Assembly: GCA_964017125.1 (NCBI GenBank)
Contig: OZ024912.1
Location: forward strand, 65,583,890 to 65,647,889
Source: Flabesymbios commensalis
Taxonomy: Eukaryota; Annelida; Polychaeta; Terebellida; Flabelligeridae
Length of the DNA stretch: 64,000 nt
Direction of reading: 5' to 3'
Notes under the pieces: model-generated
What the model was told of the DNA's origin: nothing
What the model saw: the letters and a program-made list of their open reading frames with translations, nothing else
Database searches by the model: none
Shown: in pieces, positions 41,101 through 51,837 of the stretch
Numbering within the stretch: the first letter of the stretch is position 1
Layout: every line of letters starts with the position of its first letter
Position numbers and translations under genes: made by a program

Positions 41101-41753
41101 TTTACTCCCAAAATACTTTGATGTATTTAATCTTAGGCTCAATTCTGAAATCCATGCTCATAATACAAGAAATCATTACAAATTACGCATACCTTTTGTA
41201 AAACATAATTTTGCCAAAGCTTGTGTTCGATATCAATTAACAAAAACTGTAAATAGCATGCCACGATCAATAACCGATAAAGTACACACTCATAGTTTTA
41301 ACGGGTTTTCAACGTATGTCAAATTTATATTTTTAGACACATATGCTACTGATTGTAATATCTCAAACTGCTATGTATGCAGTATCAATTTGATCTGTGG
41401 AGCCAAACGGCAGGATCAGCCTATTTGTAAAGCAGGCAGATGCTGCCTTTTGGTTTTGCACGGCAGAATCAAAGTTTATTTTTTCATACTTTATTTTTTA
41501 TATAACTACTACGTCTATAGGTTAAACTTTATAGTAAAGCTATTATATTCGCTCACTCCACATGTATAGCTCATATGTTTACTACTCATAACTTCAAAAT
41601 GTTATATGTTTATATAGATGATATCATGGGTGGCCTCCATGCTAGCGACCTTGTGGTCTTAATGGAGGTCTCCCAAACCACCCTGTAAATTTTATTTCAC
41701 TCATTTTTCATTTACTAATTTTTTATGGTTGAATAAACACTTCTTCTTCTTCT
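38110..41753 (+). mobile_element. Nearly complete non-LTR retrotransposon (CR1/Jockey-like LINE)
   Basis: The endonuclease part at 38269-39150 shows SLNIQSLNAK, IQETWL, SGDFNINLL and SDHFPYF. The reverse transcriptase at 39545-41569 shows VIPIHKKEDPSLLENYRPIS, FLDLSNAFDTLNH, GVPQGSILGPLLF and the catalytic YADDTTLF, then HNTRNHYKLRIPFVKHNFAK near the C-terminus. Three frame changes separate the parts: one in an A run near 39145-39152, one near 39480 and one near 39540. The 3' end runs GGTTGAATAAACACTT into a (CTT)n tail at about 41735-41753. The 5' region holds two copies of CCGGA(A/C)CTTGTGAACGC about 62 bp apart. The clade is inferred from RT motifs and the short-repeat tail; the copy looks fairly young. 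Confidence 0.9.
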
Positions 41754-41965
41754 AATAATAATTTTGTATGGGAAGGTCTGGTCACGTTCCAATAATTTTC
41801 AAGAAAATGCCAGTCCTTTGACTATAACTGAGCATCTACCACAAACTATAATATCTATTTTTGTGACATATTATTTGGCTTAAAATATGCTTAAAACAAT
41901 ATATATATATAGGCGTAGCAGGATAAGAAGTGTTAGCAGTTTAGTAAAGGAATTTATGGTACATT

Positions 41966-42043
41966 TCGTCGCCTCGGAGCTAAAGGATCCTATCTGACAC
42001 TCGTCAGAGTGGCAGATAGGATCCTTTAGCTCCGAGGCGACGA
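41966..42043. repeat. Near-perfect 78-bp palindrome (GGATCC type)
   Basis: Arms TCGTCGCCTCGGAGCTAAAG then GATCCTATCTG(A/C)CACTC around a 4-base centre. An almost identical palindrome lies at 50983-51073, with the one arm mismatch on the opposite side, so the two cores are flipped relative to each other. Confidence 0.9.
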
Positions 42044-42353
42044 TTTGTCTGAGATGTACACAAAATATTTTGCATCAGATTGGAGCTTTTTTTGTGAACA
42101 CAATTTTTAAACTAAATTAATTGAAAATGGACATATTAATAGCTAGGGGCCTATTTCTGTCACCAACGCTGCAAATATAAGGGATTTTACTTACAATTAA
42201 TCTAATCCGATGTTTTAGAAAAACCAAAATAAATATTATGTAGGCCTACTGCCGAAGGTTACAATAACAAAACTATCCAGTGTGTCATAGGCCATAGGGC
42301 CTGTGAGACATACATGGTACATGTATTATTAAAAATCCTCTACATTTGTATCT

Positions 42354-42359
42354 TTATTT
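42354..42359 (-). terminator. Candidate poly(A) signal of the GALC-like gene
   Basis: AATAAA on the - strand about 50 bp after the stop codon. Confidence 0.55.
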
Positions 42360-42408
42360 ATTAATAACTTTTGGTAACATTTGAAATGTATAAATCAACA
42401 GTATTGCT

Positions 42409-45400
42409 TCAGTCCTCCCAGAGACTTTGTGGAGAAGCGTCGTTGACACGGAAGTTATCAAAATCTGCCCCGGAAAATGAGTCTGTACCCAGAGCGAGAA
42501 AGCCGCTATTCACGCTGGGTAGGATAGCTTGTAGGATCTGCTGATTGTCAAGCCGAACTGATGCTTGGAAACCCTACAACCCGTAAAATATGGAAATCAT
42601 TTCTACTCAGAATAAAATGAAAATTGCAATAATTCTATAATTCAATAATCAGATACATCGCTATATATACGTTACTTTAGATGAAAGAGTGTATTTGATC
42701 AATTTTATATATTTTAAGCGCCCTTGACGTCGACTCCTTATGTTAGTTTATTTGTTCGACGCTGCCCCAGCATTGTTTAATGTCTGGCGATTGTTGGTTT
42801 AACCCTTTCAAGCCTGAATTTACCATTGTCATCTTCATCCACTACAAGCCGCGAATTGCTGTCGCAATTCTCGACTTGTAGTGGATGATGATGACTTGAA
42901 GTGGGTGAAAAATTAAAGAAACTTGCCATGTATTGGTAAAACAGTTTCGTGGAAATTTTTATTTTGAAACTCCTAGTTGTAGGAAAATCAAGTCTGTTTT
43001 CAGGGATGTTAAATGATGCTTTAATGCATCGTGAGGACTTAAAGGGTTAAAATGCTCACTACATTACCACGGTCGGATACTCACGTTGACATCCAATGTT
43101 AAATGGTACCAAACATCGTAATTCACCGTCAAATTTGTGCTAGAATAAGTAGCTGTTTTACCTGAAAAAACATGTCAATTGCGGCATAAGTGTAGTGATT
43201 TTTTTTTAATTCAAGTTTCTGGATAATTATTAGAAGATGAATTTATATAATTATGTTTAATTATTCAGAAACTGAACAAGTAATTATTGATACATGTGAG
43301 CTATAAATAATCAACCGAAGACACTGATCCACACTTATATAATTCGTCCCCTTGGATATGAAAGGGTGTATCTGCCACTTTTAGACTTTACAGAGTGGCA
43401 GATACACCCTTTCATATCCAAGGGGGAGAATATACATCCTGTTCACAATGAATAACATAAACTTACTGAAGTTTCCAGTGATCACTGCTGAATTATTATG
43501 TGGATATATCCAGGAGAAAACACCATCGGCGTACTGTGTGTCACACCCACCCTTCGATACCCGAGCTCCCAAGAAAATACCAGTAGTTGGTGCAAAAATT
43601 CGAAAATCTACTTCAACGTTAACATCTTTCCTATATATTTGAAACATAATTGCATTCTAACTATTGTAAAATAATAACGAGAATCAATACATATAATATG
43701 TGCTTCATTATTTAAATATTTGTATGTTCTTTATTATTTACTAAAGTCAACCATTAGGTCTCTTATATATATATGGCTTCGTGTGTTAACCCTTGTGCTG
43801 CTGAAGATTCTGTTTCTTTTTCCATTCATTCATTCGAAGCTTGATTCCCAGCTTCAAATAATGCAAATTATTTAAATCGATGAAAGTACACATGTCCCAA
43901 ATTGAATTATTTGATCAACTAGTCATTTATCACAAACTATTACATCAATTTTATTTAAAACTTTTTTGAAACCGTATATATAGGAGCCTAGGAGCACAAG
44001 GGTTAACTATTTCTGGACAGTGATAATAATATTAGGCCCTTTAAATGCCAATCTAATTTACAGCATTCTCTATAGTTTAGTGGCGCAAAGAATAACATTT
44101 CTCGAAGATGAGTTTTTAAATAATAGTATAGAAGTCATTTTTTTACTTCCAGGTAGCGAGCCACAGCTTCATGTGGGTAAAAACGTTATTATCTTGTAGG
44201 CCTAAGTTTAGATGTAAGATTTTCTTTAAGGTTTTACCAACATGCTCATACTTTACCAGTAGTAATCGCCTATAAGTGTTACAGGGCTGGGCATTGGCTG
44301 ATGACACGTGTCCACTAGTGAGGCAGGTACCACCTGTCTCATCACCTTGGATTGGCTGGTTCTTCTGATCTCAAATACTCCAGCTTGCTGAGCAAAGTTA
44401 TCTGGCTCATTAAACTCTGAATAACCTGACGAGAGAGGCATGGAATGTACTGTCAGGCCCAGCCCAGAAACATGAGACGTTGGTAATCCAGCATTGTTTA
44501 ACCCTTTAACCGCCGGTGTCGAATATATTCGGGTTTCCCTTTTTATTAGCACATTAGGTACCACCTTTTAAACATATTAAAGAGAGAATGCGACATCAAT
44601 CAGCAAGATTTGAAAAGAGTTGATCTCCATTTTGTCAAATCTGAATAATTTTCACTCACTTGGAGTTGTGGATCGCGTCAGCGAGACACAACTTCAAGTG
44701 GGTGAAAATTCAAATTGAATAATTTGGCGGTGAAAGGGTTAAACGTGTCGATCGTGTTTTATGAGCTGGGAAATGGTCGCCTTCTCAGCTCACATGAGTT
44801 GTCGACTCAATGTTGGTTTAATGTTGGTACAACATCGCTTACGGTAGCCAAAATTTAACCAACATTGGGTCAATGCCTCTCGTTTGCTGGGAAGTATACT
44901 TTTCATTATTTTAATAAAGACAATTGTAACACTATTCTCGTAATCTGCGAAAACCTGGCAAGTCACCTTACCATTGTGCGATATTGAAACCAAATTAAAC
45001 TGCCGAAAAATTGAAAAAATTAATGGCAATCGCCTTCTAAAATATCAAAGATTAATGCAGCATTTCATCCACACATGGATTCTTTTGACACAATCTATAA
45101 TTTGGTGTTATACCTTCGAAATCATCAGTATAAGGTACAGGGAAAGGAGCTGAGGGTGGTGGTGTCTCATGTCTCCCTTTATGTCCGCCTGATAGGGTGG
45201 TCAATGTATAGATCTCGTTCTGACCAATATCTAGGCTCATCATCCCGTTTATCACCTGCATGGAAAATCATTGCAATACAGTCATCCCAGCAAACACTAA
45301 ATATTTGTATAACATTGATACAATGTTGGATCAACATCTAAGACGTTTGGCAGATGTTGTACAAATGTTTTACAAATGTTTTGTGTTTGCTGGGATGGTT

Positions 45401-46791
45401 ACATTCTGACCACAAATTGCCTTTTTAACCCACGCAGCTCGTGTATTATGCTGAAATATTTCCTGTCTTGTATGTTGCTAAATAACCAGTAGGCCTACTC
45501 GGCCAAAATCGATAATAGCTAAAAATATTTATCTTATATCATTAAACAGAAGATTCGCATTGTTAATAAACCCACAATTTGCATTAACCCTGTTAAGAAA
45601 AGCAAGCGGGGTACAATTATTATCAGTACATACAGAAAGGGAAAATAATAATTTCATTGTAAAATGTATACAGTGATTGCCATTTATAATTGCTACCTCA
45701 ATAGTCCTTCCTCGTTGAAAAAGTGTACTGTCAGACTCGTTTGCAAAATTAAGATGAGTATACCAAACGTTGAGATATGTGATTTTGGCCTGGAATAATA
45801 AGAAAATATCAATTCAGTTGGCATGTTAGTTTTCTTTTGAATGTTTACCAAATATCTTGTGCAGTCCTACCACCAGCTTATTTTATCATATTCTAATACA
45901 TGTTTATAAAATATATTTTACCAGAAAATTTTAACAAATACCGCACACCGAAATAATATATTCAATGAATAAAATGTCGTATCTGACACTTTGTGGAGTG
46001 AGAGATACAACAGTATGTATGTGATATGAAGGTGACGAATTACTATTAAAATGCCAGTCTACGTACAAGGCTTCCGTGCAGAAGAAATACTGCTTTTTGA
46101 GATTTTACGACTGGAAACTTAGGCATGGGATAAAAACAAGGCGCATCTGCTGGATTCTGAAACAAAAATATGAGAACACAGTATTAATACTAGTATTCAT
46201 TTTTTGCTTTCAATTTTATATTTATAGTATCTTATGAAGATATGCTCACGATTGACCAGAATTTCATTTTCAGTATTTTAATTTATTGACACTGGCATTC
46301 TGGATGAAATAAATGAAAAATATCTGCAAATTGAAAAAAACAAGAGATGCTATATCTAATTTACATTTCGTATTTGTTTGAGATTATAGTCTAAAAATTG
46401 GAACAAAGAGGTTGATAAACGTCGCTCAGGAGATAGCCCTTTTATATACACGCCAATATATATAATTTAATTTGATAAAAACATTCTCGTATTGGCTTAA
46501 TTTTTGAGACCTGAAATTCGTTATTTTTGTTAAACCAGTTGCTGGATGTGCTAATAAAACGTATTAAAGACGATTGCTGTCCTGTATGTTGGTTAAAGGG
46601 TTCATGTCATTACGCAGGTCCGTGCTCAAACGATAAATAAATGACAATTACCACTGTTTGTATTATAAGAGTCATTTGTGTGAAATCAGGGCTGCATAGA
46701 GTTGTGAAACTGCCGTTGCCATGGAGACGTCCTACGCCATCTCCATGAGACAAGTATTTCCATCCGGGCTTGACGAATTGTGTAACATGTG
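42409..46791 (-). CDS. GALC: Galactocerebrosidase homologue, C-terminal half only
   Basis: Eight - strand exons join in phase: 46791-46652, 46156-46067, 45789-45697, 45255-45114, 44449-44257, 43630-43467, 43161-43085, 42573-42409 (stop). They give 353 residues after a split first codon. GALC family features include VTQFVKPGWKYL, GSFTTL...TLIIQTV, EIYTLTTLSGGHKG, PYTDDF, NFAQQAGVFE, TLIGDYYW, GIFLGARVSKGG, DGVFSWIYPHNNSAVITGNF and GTDSFSGADFDNFRV. GALC is the lysosomal beta-galactosidase that removes galactose from galactosylceramide and psychosine. This part corresponds to the end of the barrel, the beta-sandwich and the lectin domain. The catalytic glutamates lie in the N-terminal half, for which I found no exon up to the next gene at 50849. 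The gap at 47279-47478 may hide some of it; a truncated duplicate or a misassembly is also possible. Confidence 0.9.
42803..43046 (+). mobile_element. piggyBac-like MITE with a CTACAAG palindrome
   Basis: TTAA on both sides (42799-42802, 43047-43050). Ends CCCTTTCAAGCCTGAATT and GAGGACTTAAAGGG. The palindrome at 42829-42895 has arms like CATCCACTACAAGCCGCGAA around TTGCTGTCGCAA. A second member, inverted, lies at 53929-54178. It sits in the GALC-like intron before the last coding exon. Confidence 0.85.
43348..43425. repeat. Perfect 32-base-arm palindrome with the GTATCTGCCACT core
   Basis: CCCCTTGGATATGAAAGGGT then GTATCTGCCACT pairs perfectly with its complement across the loop TTTAGACTTTACAG. 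The core is shared with 41966 and 50983, but the outer arms are different. It lies in a GALC-like intron. Confidence 0.85.
43790..44002. mobile_element. 213-bp piggyBac-like MITE
   Basis: TTAA on both sides (43786-43789, 44003-44006). Ends CCCTTGTGCT and AGCACAAGGG. The interior shares TCACAAACTATT with 52020-52045. It lies in the GALC-like intron between 43630 and 44257. Confidence 0.85.
44502..44738 (+). mobile_element. piggyBac-like MITE with the CACTTGAAGTTG palindrome
   Basis: TTAA on both sides (44498-44501, 44739-44742). Ends CCCTTTAACCGCC and GGCGGTGAAAGGG. The palindrome at 44650-44712 has arms AATTTTCACTCACTTGGAGT and CTTCAAGTGGGTGAAAATT. On the - strand it lies about 50 bp upstream of a GALC-like acceptor (44450-44451). 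Confidence 0.9.
44805..44891. mobile_element. Degraded hairpin MITE, CCCAGCAAACA family
   Basis: The right end reads CTCGTTTGCTGGG, and the inner halves CAATGTTGGTTTAATGTTGG and TTTAACCAACATTGGG pair. The left terminal motif is lost. Confidence 0.55.
45293..45397. mobile_element. Hairpin MITE, CCCAGCAAACA family
   Basis: Perfect ends CATCCCAGCAAACAC and GTGTTTGCTGGGATG. The interior has TTTGTATAACATTGATACAA. It is 105 bp and lies 38 bp upstream (on the - strand) of a GALC-like exon (45255-45114). Confidence 0.9.
45972..46012. repeat. Degraded palindrome with the GTATCTGACACTTT core
   Basis: TGTCGTATCTGACACTTT pairs imperfectly with AGTGAGAGATACAACA. Member of the core family seen at 35271, 43348 and 62192. 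Confidence 0.55.
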
Positions 46792-46961
46792 CTGCAAAGA
46801 AAAACTCCAAACAGTGAATTATTATTCAGATACCGCTTATTTGTAAGGTGTGGTGGTAACTGGTGAGGAAGTAAATCATTAGGCAGACTACTAGGCCTAC
46901 ATTAAAATATACACTGCGATAATCTCCTTTATTTGTTAATAGTGAGCGCTCGACCATTTTT

Positions 46962-47278
46962 ACCTCCCGCCCGAAGAAGGTGGGGCATGGGGTAATGGCA
47001 ACGCCTCAGATGTTCGTCCTTCTTTCCGCATTTTCATTTCCGCAGCAGATTTCGAAAACCATCGAGGGTATTTTCTTCATTTTGTAAACACGCATCCCTC
47101 ATCGGGGTTATGACATTTGACCTACTTTTTGACCTACACTTCTCTTCCAAAACAGGTTAGTTTTGTTCAATATTACAGATAGCTAGACCATTAAGCCTAC
47201 TATAAAACAAAATTAGCGGTTTCAGGGAGTGATATGCCCTGAAAAATGTCCTGATCAAATTCAAATGACCGACTTGCG
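46962..47278 (+). mobile_element. Left part of a third Helentron-like element, running into the gap
   Basis: Begins ACCTCCCGCCC after a T run. It shares CGCAGCAGATTTCGAAAA, TTTGACCTACTTTTGACC-like text and GATAGCTAGACCATTA...CTATAAAACAAAAT with 23424-26010, then is cut by the N run. Confidence 0.65.
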
Positions 47279-47478
47279 NNNNNNNNNNNNNNNNNNNNNN
47301 NNNNNNNNNNNNNNNNNNNNNNNNNNNNNNNNNNNNNNNNNNNNNNNNNNNNNNNNNNNNNNNNNNNNNNNNNNNNNNNNNNNNNNNNNNNNNNNNNNNN
47401 NNNNNNNNNNNNNNNNNNNNNNNNNNNNNNNNNNNNNNNNNNNNNNNNNNNNNNNNNNNNNNNNNNNNNNNNNNNNNN
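47279..47478. other. Assembly gap (200 N)
   Basis: Exactly 200 N, probably a nominal size. The left side is an array monomer of a repeat element, which is a likely cause of the break. Confidence 0.95.
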
Positions 47479-47570
47479 TATGTTTTAGAGGGCCCATTGC
47501 AAATTAGCAATTAAATTTGCTAAATGGTTACCCTCTTGAAATAAAGTTTATTATTATTATTATTATTAGT
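47479..47570 (+). mobile_element. 3' tail of a LINE
   Basis: TTACCCTCTTGAAATAAAGT then TTATTATTATT, a typical CR1/L2-type 3' end with a short-repeat tail. The body is missing into the gap. Confidence 0.6.
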
Positions 47571-47682
47571 AAATTATTGCTTTACGTCACTTTTCGGCAC
47601 AAATGGTCATTTAAGTAACATTATAATACGATAAAAACATTGTAGTAAGTTGATGAGATAAATGATGTACAGATGATGATGT

Positions 47683-47928
47683 GGATGGCATCATGCACAA
47701 GTGGGCTAACCCACATATTGACCATTTTGAGAAAACATCGCGCAGAAACATGAAGTACAGGATAAAACATATAAATACAAATTAACACAAAAAGCTAACA
47801 AAATCATTGACCAAATGGTCTAACCCTGAATGTGAAACTCGTATATTGATCAAGTTGTTGCTATCAGTGACATATAATTTCATTGTTTTTTTTAATGTGG
47901 TTTAGCCCACTTGTGCATGATGCCATCC
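47683..47928. mobile_element. 246-bp MITE with GGATGGCATCATGCAC ends and 4-bp duplication
   Basis: The ends GGATGGCATCATGCACAAGT and its complement match over about 27-30 bp. ATGT flanks both sides (47679-47682, 47929-47932). No ORF. The superfamily is not recognised. Confidence 0.85.
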
Positions 47929-47934
47929 ATGTGA

Positions 47935-49410
47935 GGGTGGGGAGGATAGGGCATGGTGGGTTATTGAGAGTGTTGTCCTACGCTCCCCGATAAAGAGTCC
48001 TGGGCATGTCTAGAGGATTTACCCCCAGACGGCCGGAGACTTGGGTTTCGCTATGCAATTTAATGCTGCAACTCCGTGGCATTTCGCACAGCTTCGCAAT
48101 CCTCGGGTTGGATTAGTCCCAGAGTAACAATAGCAAGGGTGGTTTTCAAGATACAGATCTATTGTCAAATTTACCAGAATGAAAGAGACCGCCATTTTCA
48201 CAAATGTCTTGCTCTAAAAGTTAAGCAAGTGACAGATCTGATCTGATCAAACACATTTGCTTCAAACGAACGTGCTAATCATTGTTTATTAGTTAGTTGT
48301 TATATTACTTAAATGATTGATTATATGGGGGGTTAAAACAAATTTTCCAATAGATTATAGGAGGCCATCTTAGAGGTTGTTTATGACCTAAATAAAATAA
48401 GCTGCTAATTCGATATACGAATATACTAGTCAAGATGAACCTAACTGTCAGCTTAACTTCAAGATCGTCTCAAAACAAGGCCCAGTTTTCTTATGGTAAT
48501 CACATTATAAAGATTGAAATGAGGACGCTGAAATCAAAGACTAGCAACTGTAAAAACAACATGGTTGCACAACATTTATTGAATCGTTCACACAGAAAGG
48601 ACTATAAATGTGAGGACCTTCTGTAAAAAATCAACAATATATAATAACATAACAGTTTTTTATACCACGCGATGTAAACAAAATTGTAGGATTTTTTAAG
48701 ATAAATTTCCGGTCGCAAAAAAACACTGATGAACAATAATTGCATCAGAAAATCACATCTTGTACAAACGAAAGTTTGCTATTATCGTTAGATCATGGGT
48801 GAATAAGATGTCATTGGTCCACGCCAACAAGGTGTTATAATTATTAATAAAATACATTGCCTAAAGATAGGCCAGGGTGGCAATATCATTAATATATTCG
48901 TATCGGCTGTGGAATAAGCATTAAATTAAAAATAGGCTTCGTTGAAAATTATACTTGGGCGACGAAATTGATCAAATTTGCAACAAAATATTTGTTGAGA
49001 CGGCCTCACAATACGTCTTATCTAACCGGTTTTGACAAAACACATAGATCTACTAGCAGTTGACACTCGATTGATATACATTTTTTACACAATACAACAA
49101 AAAACAGAAGCTCGATATGACTTGGCACTTCACAAGAAATGTACCTGGACGGATTTGACTCTGCAACTGCTTTATTTTAATATAAAGAGTACTATACACC
49201 GGATGATAACAGATAGCTGCAGATAAATCACCACCCTTGGCATTAAAATGTCGCATATGCCAAGCAGCATATACGACATAATTATTAATGCCGAGGGCGA
49301 CAGATTATGATTGTATCATCGTCTGCATTAATTTCACAGGTTGGGTGCTGATAACGCAACTAAGATTAGATACCGTCCCCTGAAAACTAAGGGGTTGTGT
49401 CCGCCTCTTT
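47935..49410. other. Stretch without a supportable gene
   Basis: A GC-richer block at 48020-48200 has a 60-codon - strand ORF with several Cys, without recognised domain or splice context. I looked here for the missing N-terminal GALC exons and saw none. Confidence 0.45.
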
Positions 49411-49415
49411 TTAAT

Positions 49416-49660
49416 CCCTTCAGCGCGGGGACCGTCTTTAGACGTCAGAATCTGACGTCTATAGACGTCAGATTCTGATGTTTAAAGACGGTCCCCGCAC
49501 TGAGAAAATTAACAATTTTATAACCGCCGTAGACCTATAAAATAGGCATTGAAATGCAGCGGAAAGAGCTGACTACGACATTTATGATGATTTCAATTTG
49601 AAAAAAAAACACCTTTGGTCTCCATGGTTTATACAAAAATATTTCACTTCTCTCAAAGGG
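49416..49660 (-). mobile_element. piggyBac-like MITE with an 82-bp GACGTC palindrome
   Basis: TTAA just left. The palindrome at 49421-49502 has arms CAGCGCGGGGACCGTCTTTA then GACGTCAGA around its centre. The remainder (GTAGACCTATAAAATAGGCA, GGTCTCCATGGTTTATACAA) is the family body in reverse. The right end CTCAAAGGG has lost its TTAA. Confidence 0.8.
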
Positions 49661-49669
49661 GACGATATA

Positions 49670-50840
49670 TCAATAAAGCGGCAACATCAAACATAAATAA
49701 CAGTAACAAAAACATGGCTATTAAATTGAAAACAGGTATACAAATTGTTTTACAATACCATAATGAATAGAACTACAGGTGGATGGAGTTGAACTATAAT
49801 GATTAACATCGCAATGATATATGACAGATGAGGATGATGATGTAGACGTTTTATCGGAATGATTGAAGTATTTGTGTAGGTATCTGGACGGTTCTTACAC
49901 AATAAGGAAATTTGATTGTTTCAGTGATGGCAAATTAGTTGTGTGACTGTATGCTAGAGTAATAAAAATTGACATTCATAAAAAAAATCAAACTTCTGAA
50001 TTCTTGAATATGTAGTCATTCTTTCAATTACAATTATTAAATATATCAATTATGTTGAGCCGACGGCATTTCAATGTTTCAAAGATGAATGTTGAAGGAC
50101 ACAAATGAAATAAACAAATCTTACATTTTCTAACAATAATGGAAGTTTTAGTTAGAAAGTTAGTTGAATACTCCTCGACTAATAGCACAATAGATAATTG
50201 CATAGCATGCTATCTGCCTATATTATTATACGCAGTTATCTAAGATATCAAAACAGATAGTTATAATATCCTAACTTAATGGCCGAGCAAGAAGATCCGT
50301 AACAAGCCCTTTACACCAGTTCACAACATAGTAACGACATATAAGCCCGACGTTTATAGTCTGTATAAAATATCATTTTTTTAAATCTTGTTTGTTAGTC
50401 CCTCAAAACAGGTCAAATGAATGATAAGTGATTCTTAGATCAATGAATTGAAATGTGGAATATTTTGGACGTCTGAAATAGAGAAGCAGCACTTCAAAGA
50501 TCAATCTGATGACGTCAGCTAATTCAGTGACTGAAGTTATACATTACCTTATATTTTAAGTTTAAGGCAAAAATAGGAAAGACATGTCTGACGAGTTGGT
50601 GTTAATTCCACATCATCAGCTCGTCATCGTAATGTTAAACGGTAAATATAGGGTTCATGACTTGGTATTGTAGATGCAAGTTAACTTCAGCGCATTGTGG
50701 AGGTTCTAATACTTTTTAAACAAGATGTTGTGAAACGCATATTTTCTCATTCTGATACAATGTTCCTTCGTTGTTAACTTTTTACATTGGCCTACAGGTT
50801 GTTATCCTCTAGTGTTTTTTTCTGGAAAGGGCTGTGTGGA
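49670..50840. other. Stretch without a supportable gene
   Basis: AT-rich sequence between the last FANK1-like exon and the MITE at 49416-49660. It should include the FANK1-like 3' untranslated region. Confidence 0.4.
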
Positions 50841-50848
50841 TCGACTTC

Positions 50849-51806
50849 TCAGTATTGCTTTATTCCTTGTCGCTCCATGTGTTCCTCTATCGTCCGACAC
50901 ACACACTAAAATCACAAAATACATTTAGTCATACCTCCCACACGATCCCCTTTATTATCACAAAAACATTTTCTTGGATATTACCATATCGTCGCCTCGG
51001 AGCTAAAGGATCCTATCTGCCACTCTAACGAGTGTCAGATAGGATCCTTTAGCTCCGAGGCGACGATATGGTATTTCCTCTACTATAATACGTACTATAA
51101 GATTCAGGGAGAACATTGTTTCAGATATAAAGTATACAATCATTGTATACAATACTTTTAAGGTTTTACTTTAGAATGCAAGTTTTCTCCTTTATTAATA
51201 GAACTGTAACTGTAGGTCTACATTTCAGATTTGATCTGCTTTTTTTCCTATCTGTGCGCCAGGCATATGAACGTGTTTACACAGCTTGCGTGCTTATCTG
51301 GGTGCTGGGCATCGGGCCGACGTGTGATAGAACTATATATAATTTATACATATATGTATTCAAATGTAAACCTCCCCATGAAGTATTTACATCGAATGCT
51401 AAACACATGTGGATTTCGTGTTTTAATCGAAAAGTGATCATCGTTCAAATAAAATGGTCACGTCCATATGCCAAGCGTCAAGATGGAATGACACTAAAAT
51501 TGAAGAAACAAGGGCCATCTCATGATAATCGATATTGGATCGTAAGACTCACTCGTTTCTCCATGCTCTTTGCCATTTCGTAAGCTGTCTTTCCATACTG
51601 TAAAAAATAATTATATGTGATAATAACATTTTTTTTCGTTTTAACTAGCTCTTAAAAAAGTAAACATTGCTTATATCTCCATTGTTAGCTCTACTTAAAC
51701 AATTTGCACACTGGTTACCGGGTATGCGTTGTTTTTACCCAGAAGTAATTATTCAAGTAGCTCACCAAAAGCAATCCCTGCAGGAATTGTTGACACATAA
51801 ACACAT

Positions 51807-51837
<31 letters not shown>

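Noticed and set aside
47157-47510. ORFs through the N run
   Set aside because: They are artefacts of unknown bases.
48019-48201. Cys-containing 60-codon - strand ORF
   Set aside because: It is not GALC-like, has no signal or domain I recognise, and lacks flanking exons.
51143-51583. 146-codon + strand ORF
   Set aside because: It overlaps the FANK1-like exon on the other strand and shows no domain.
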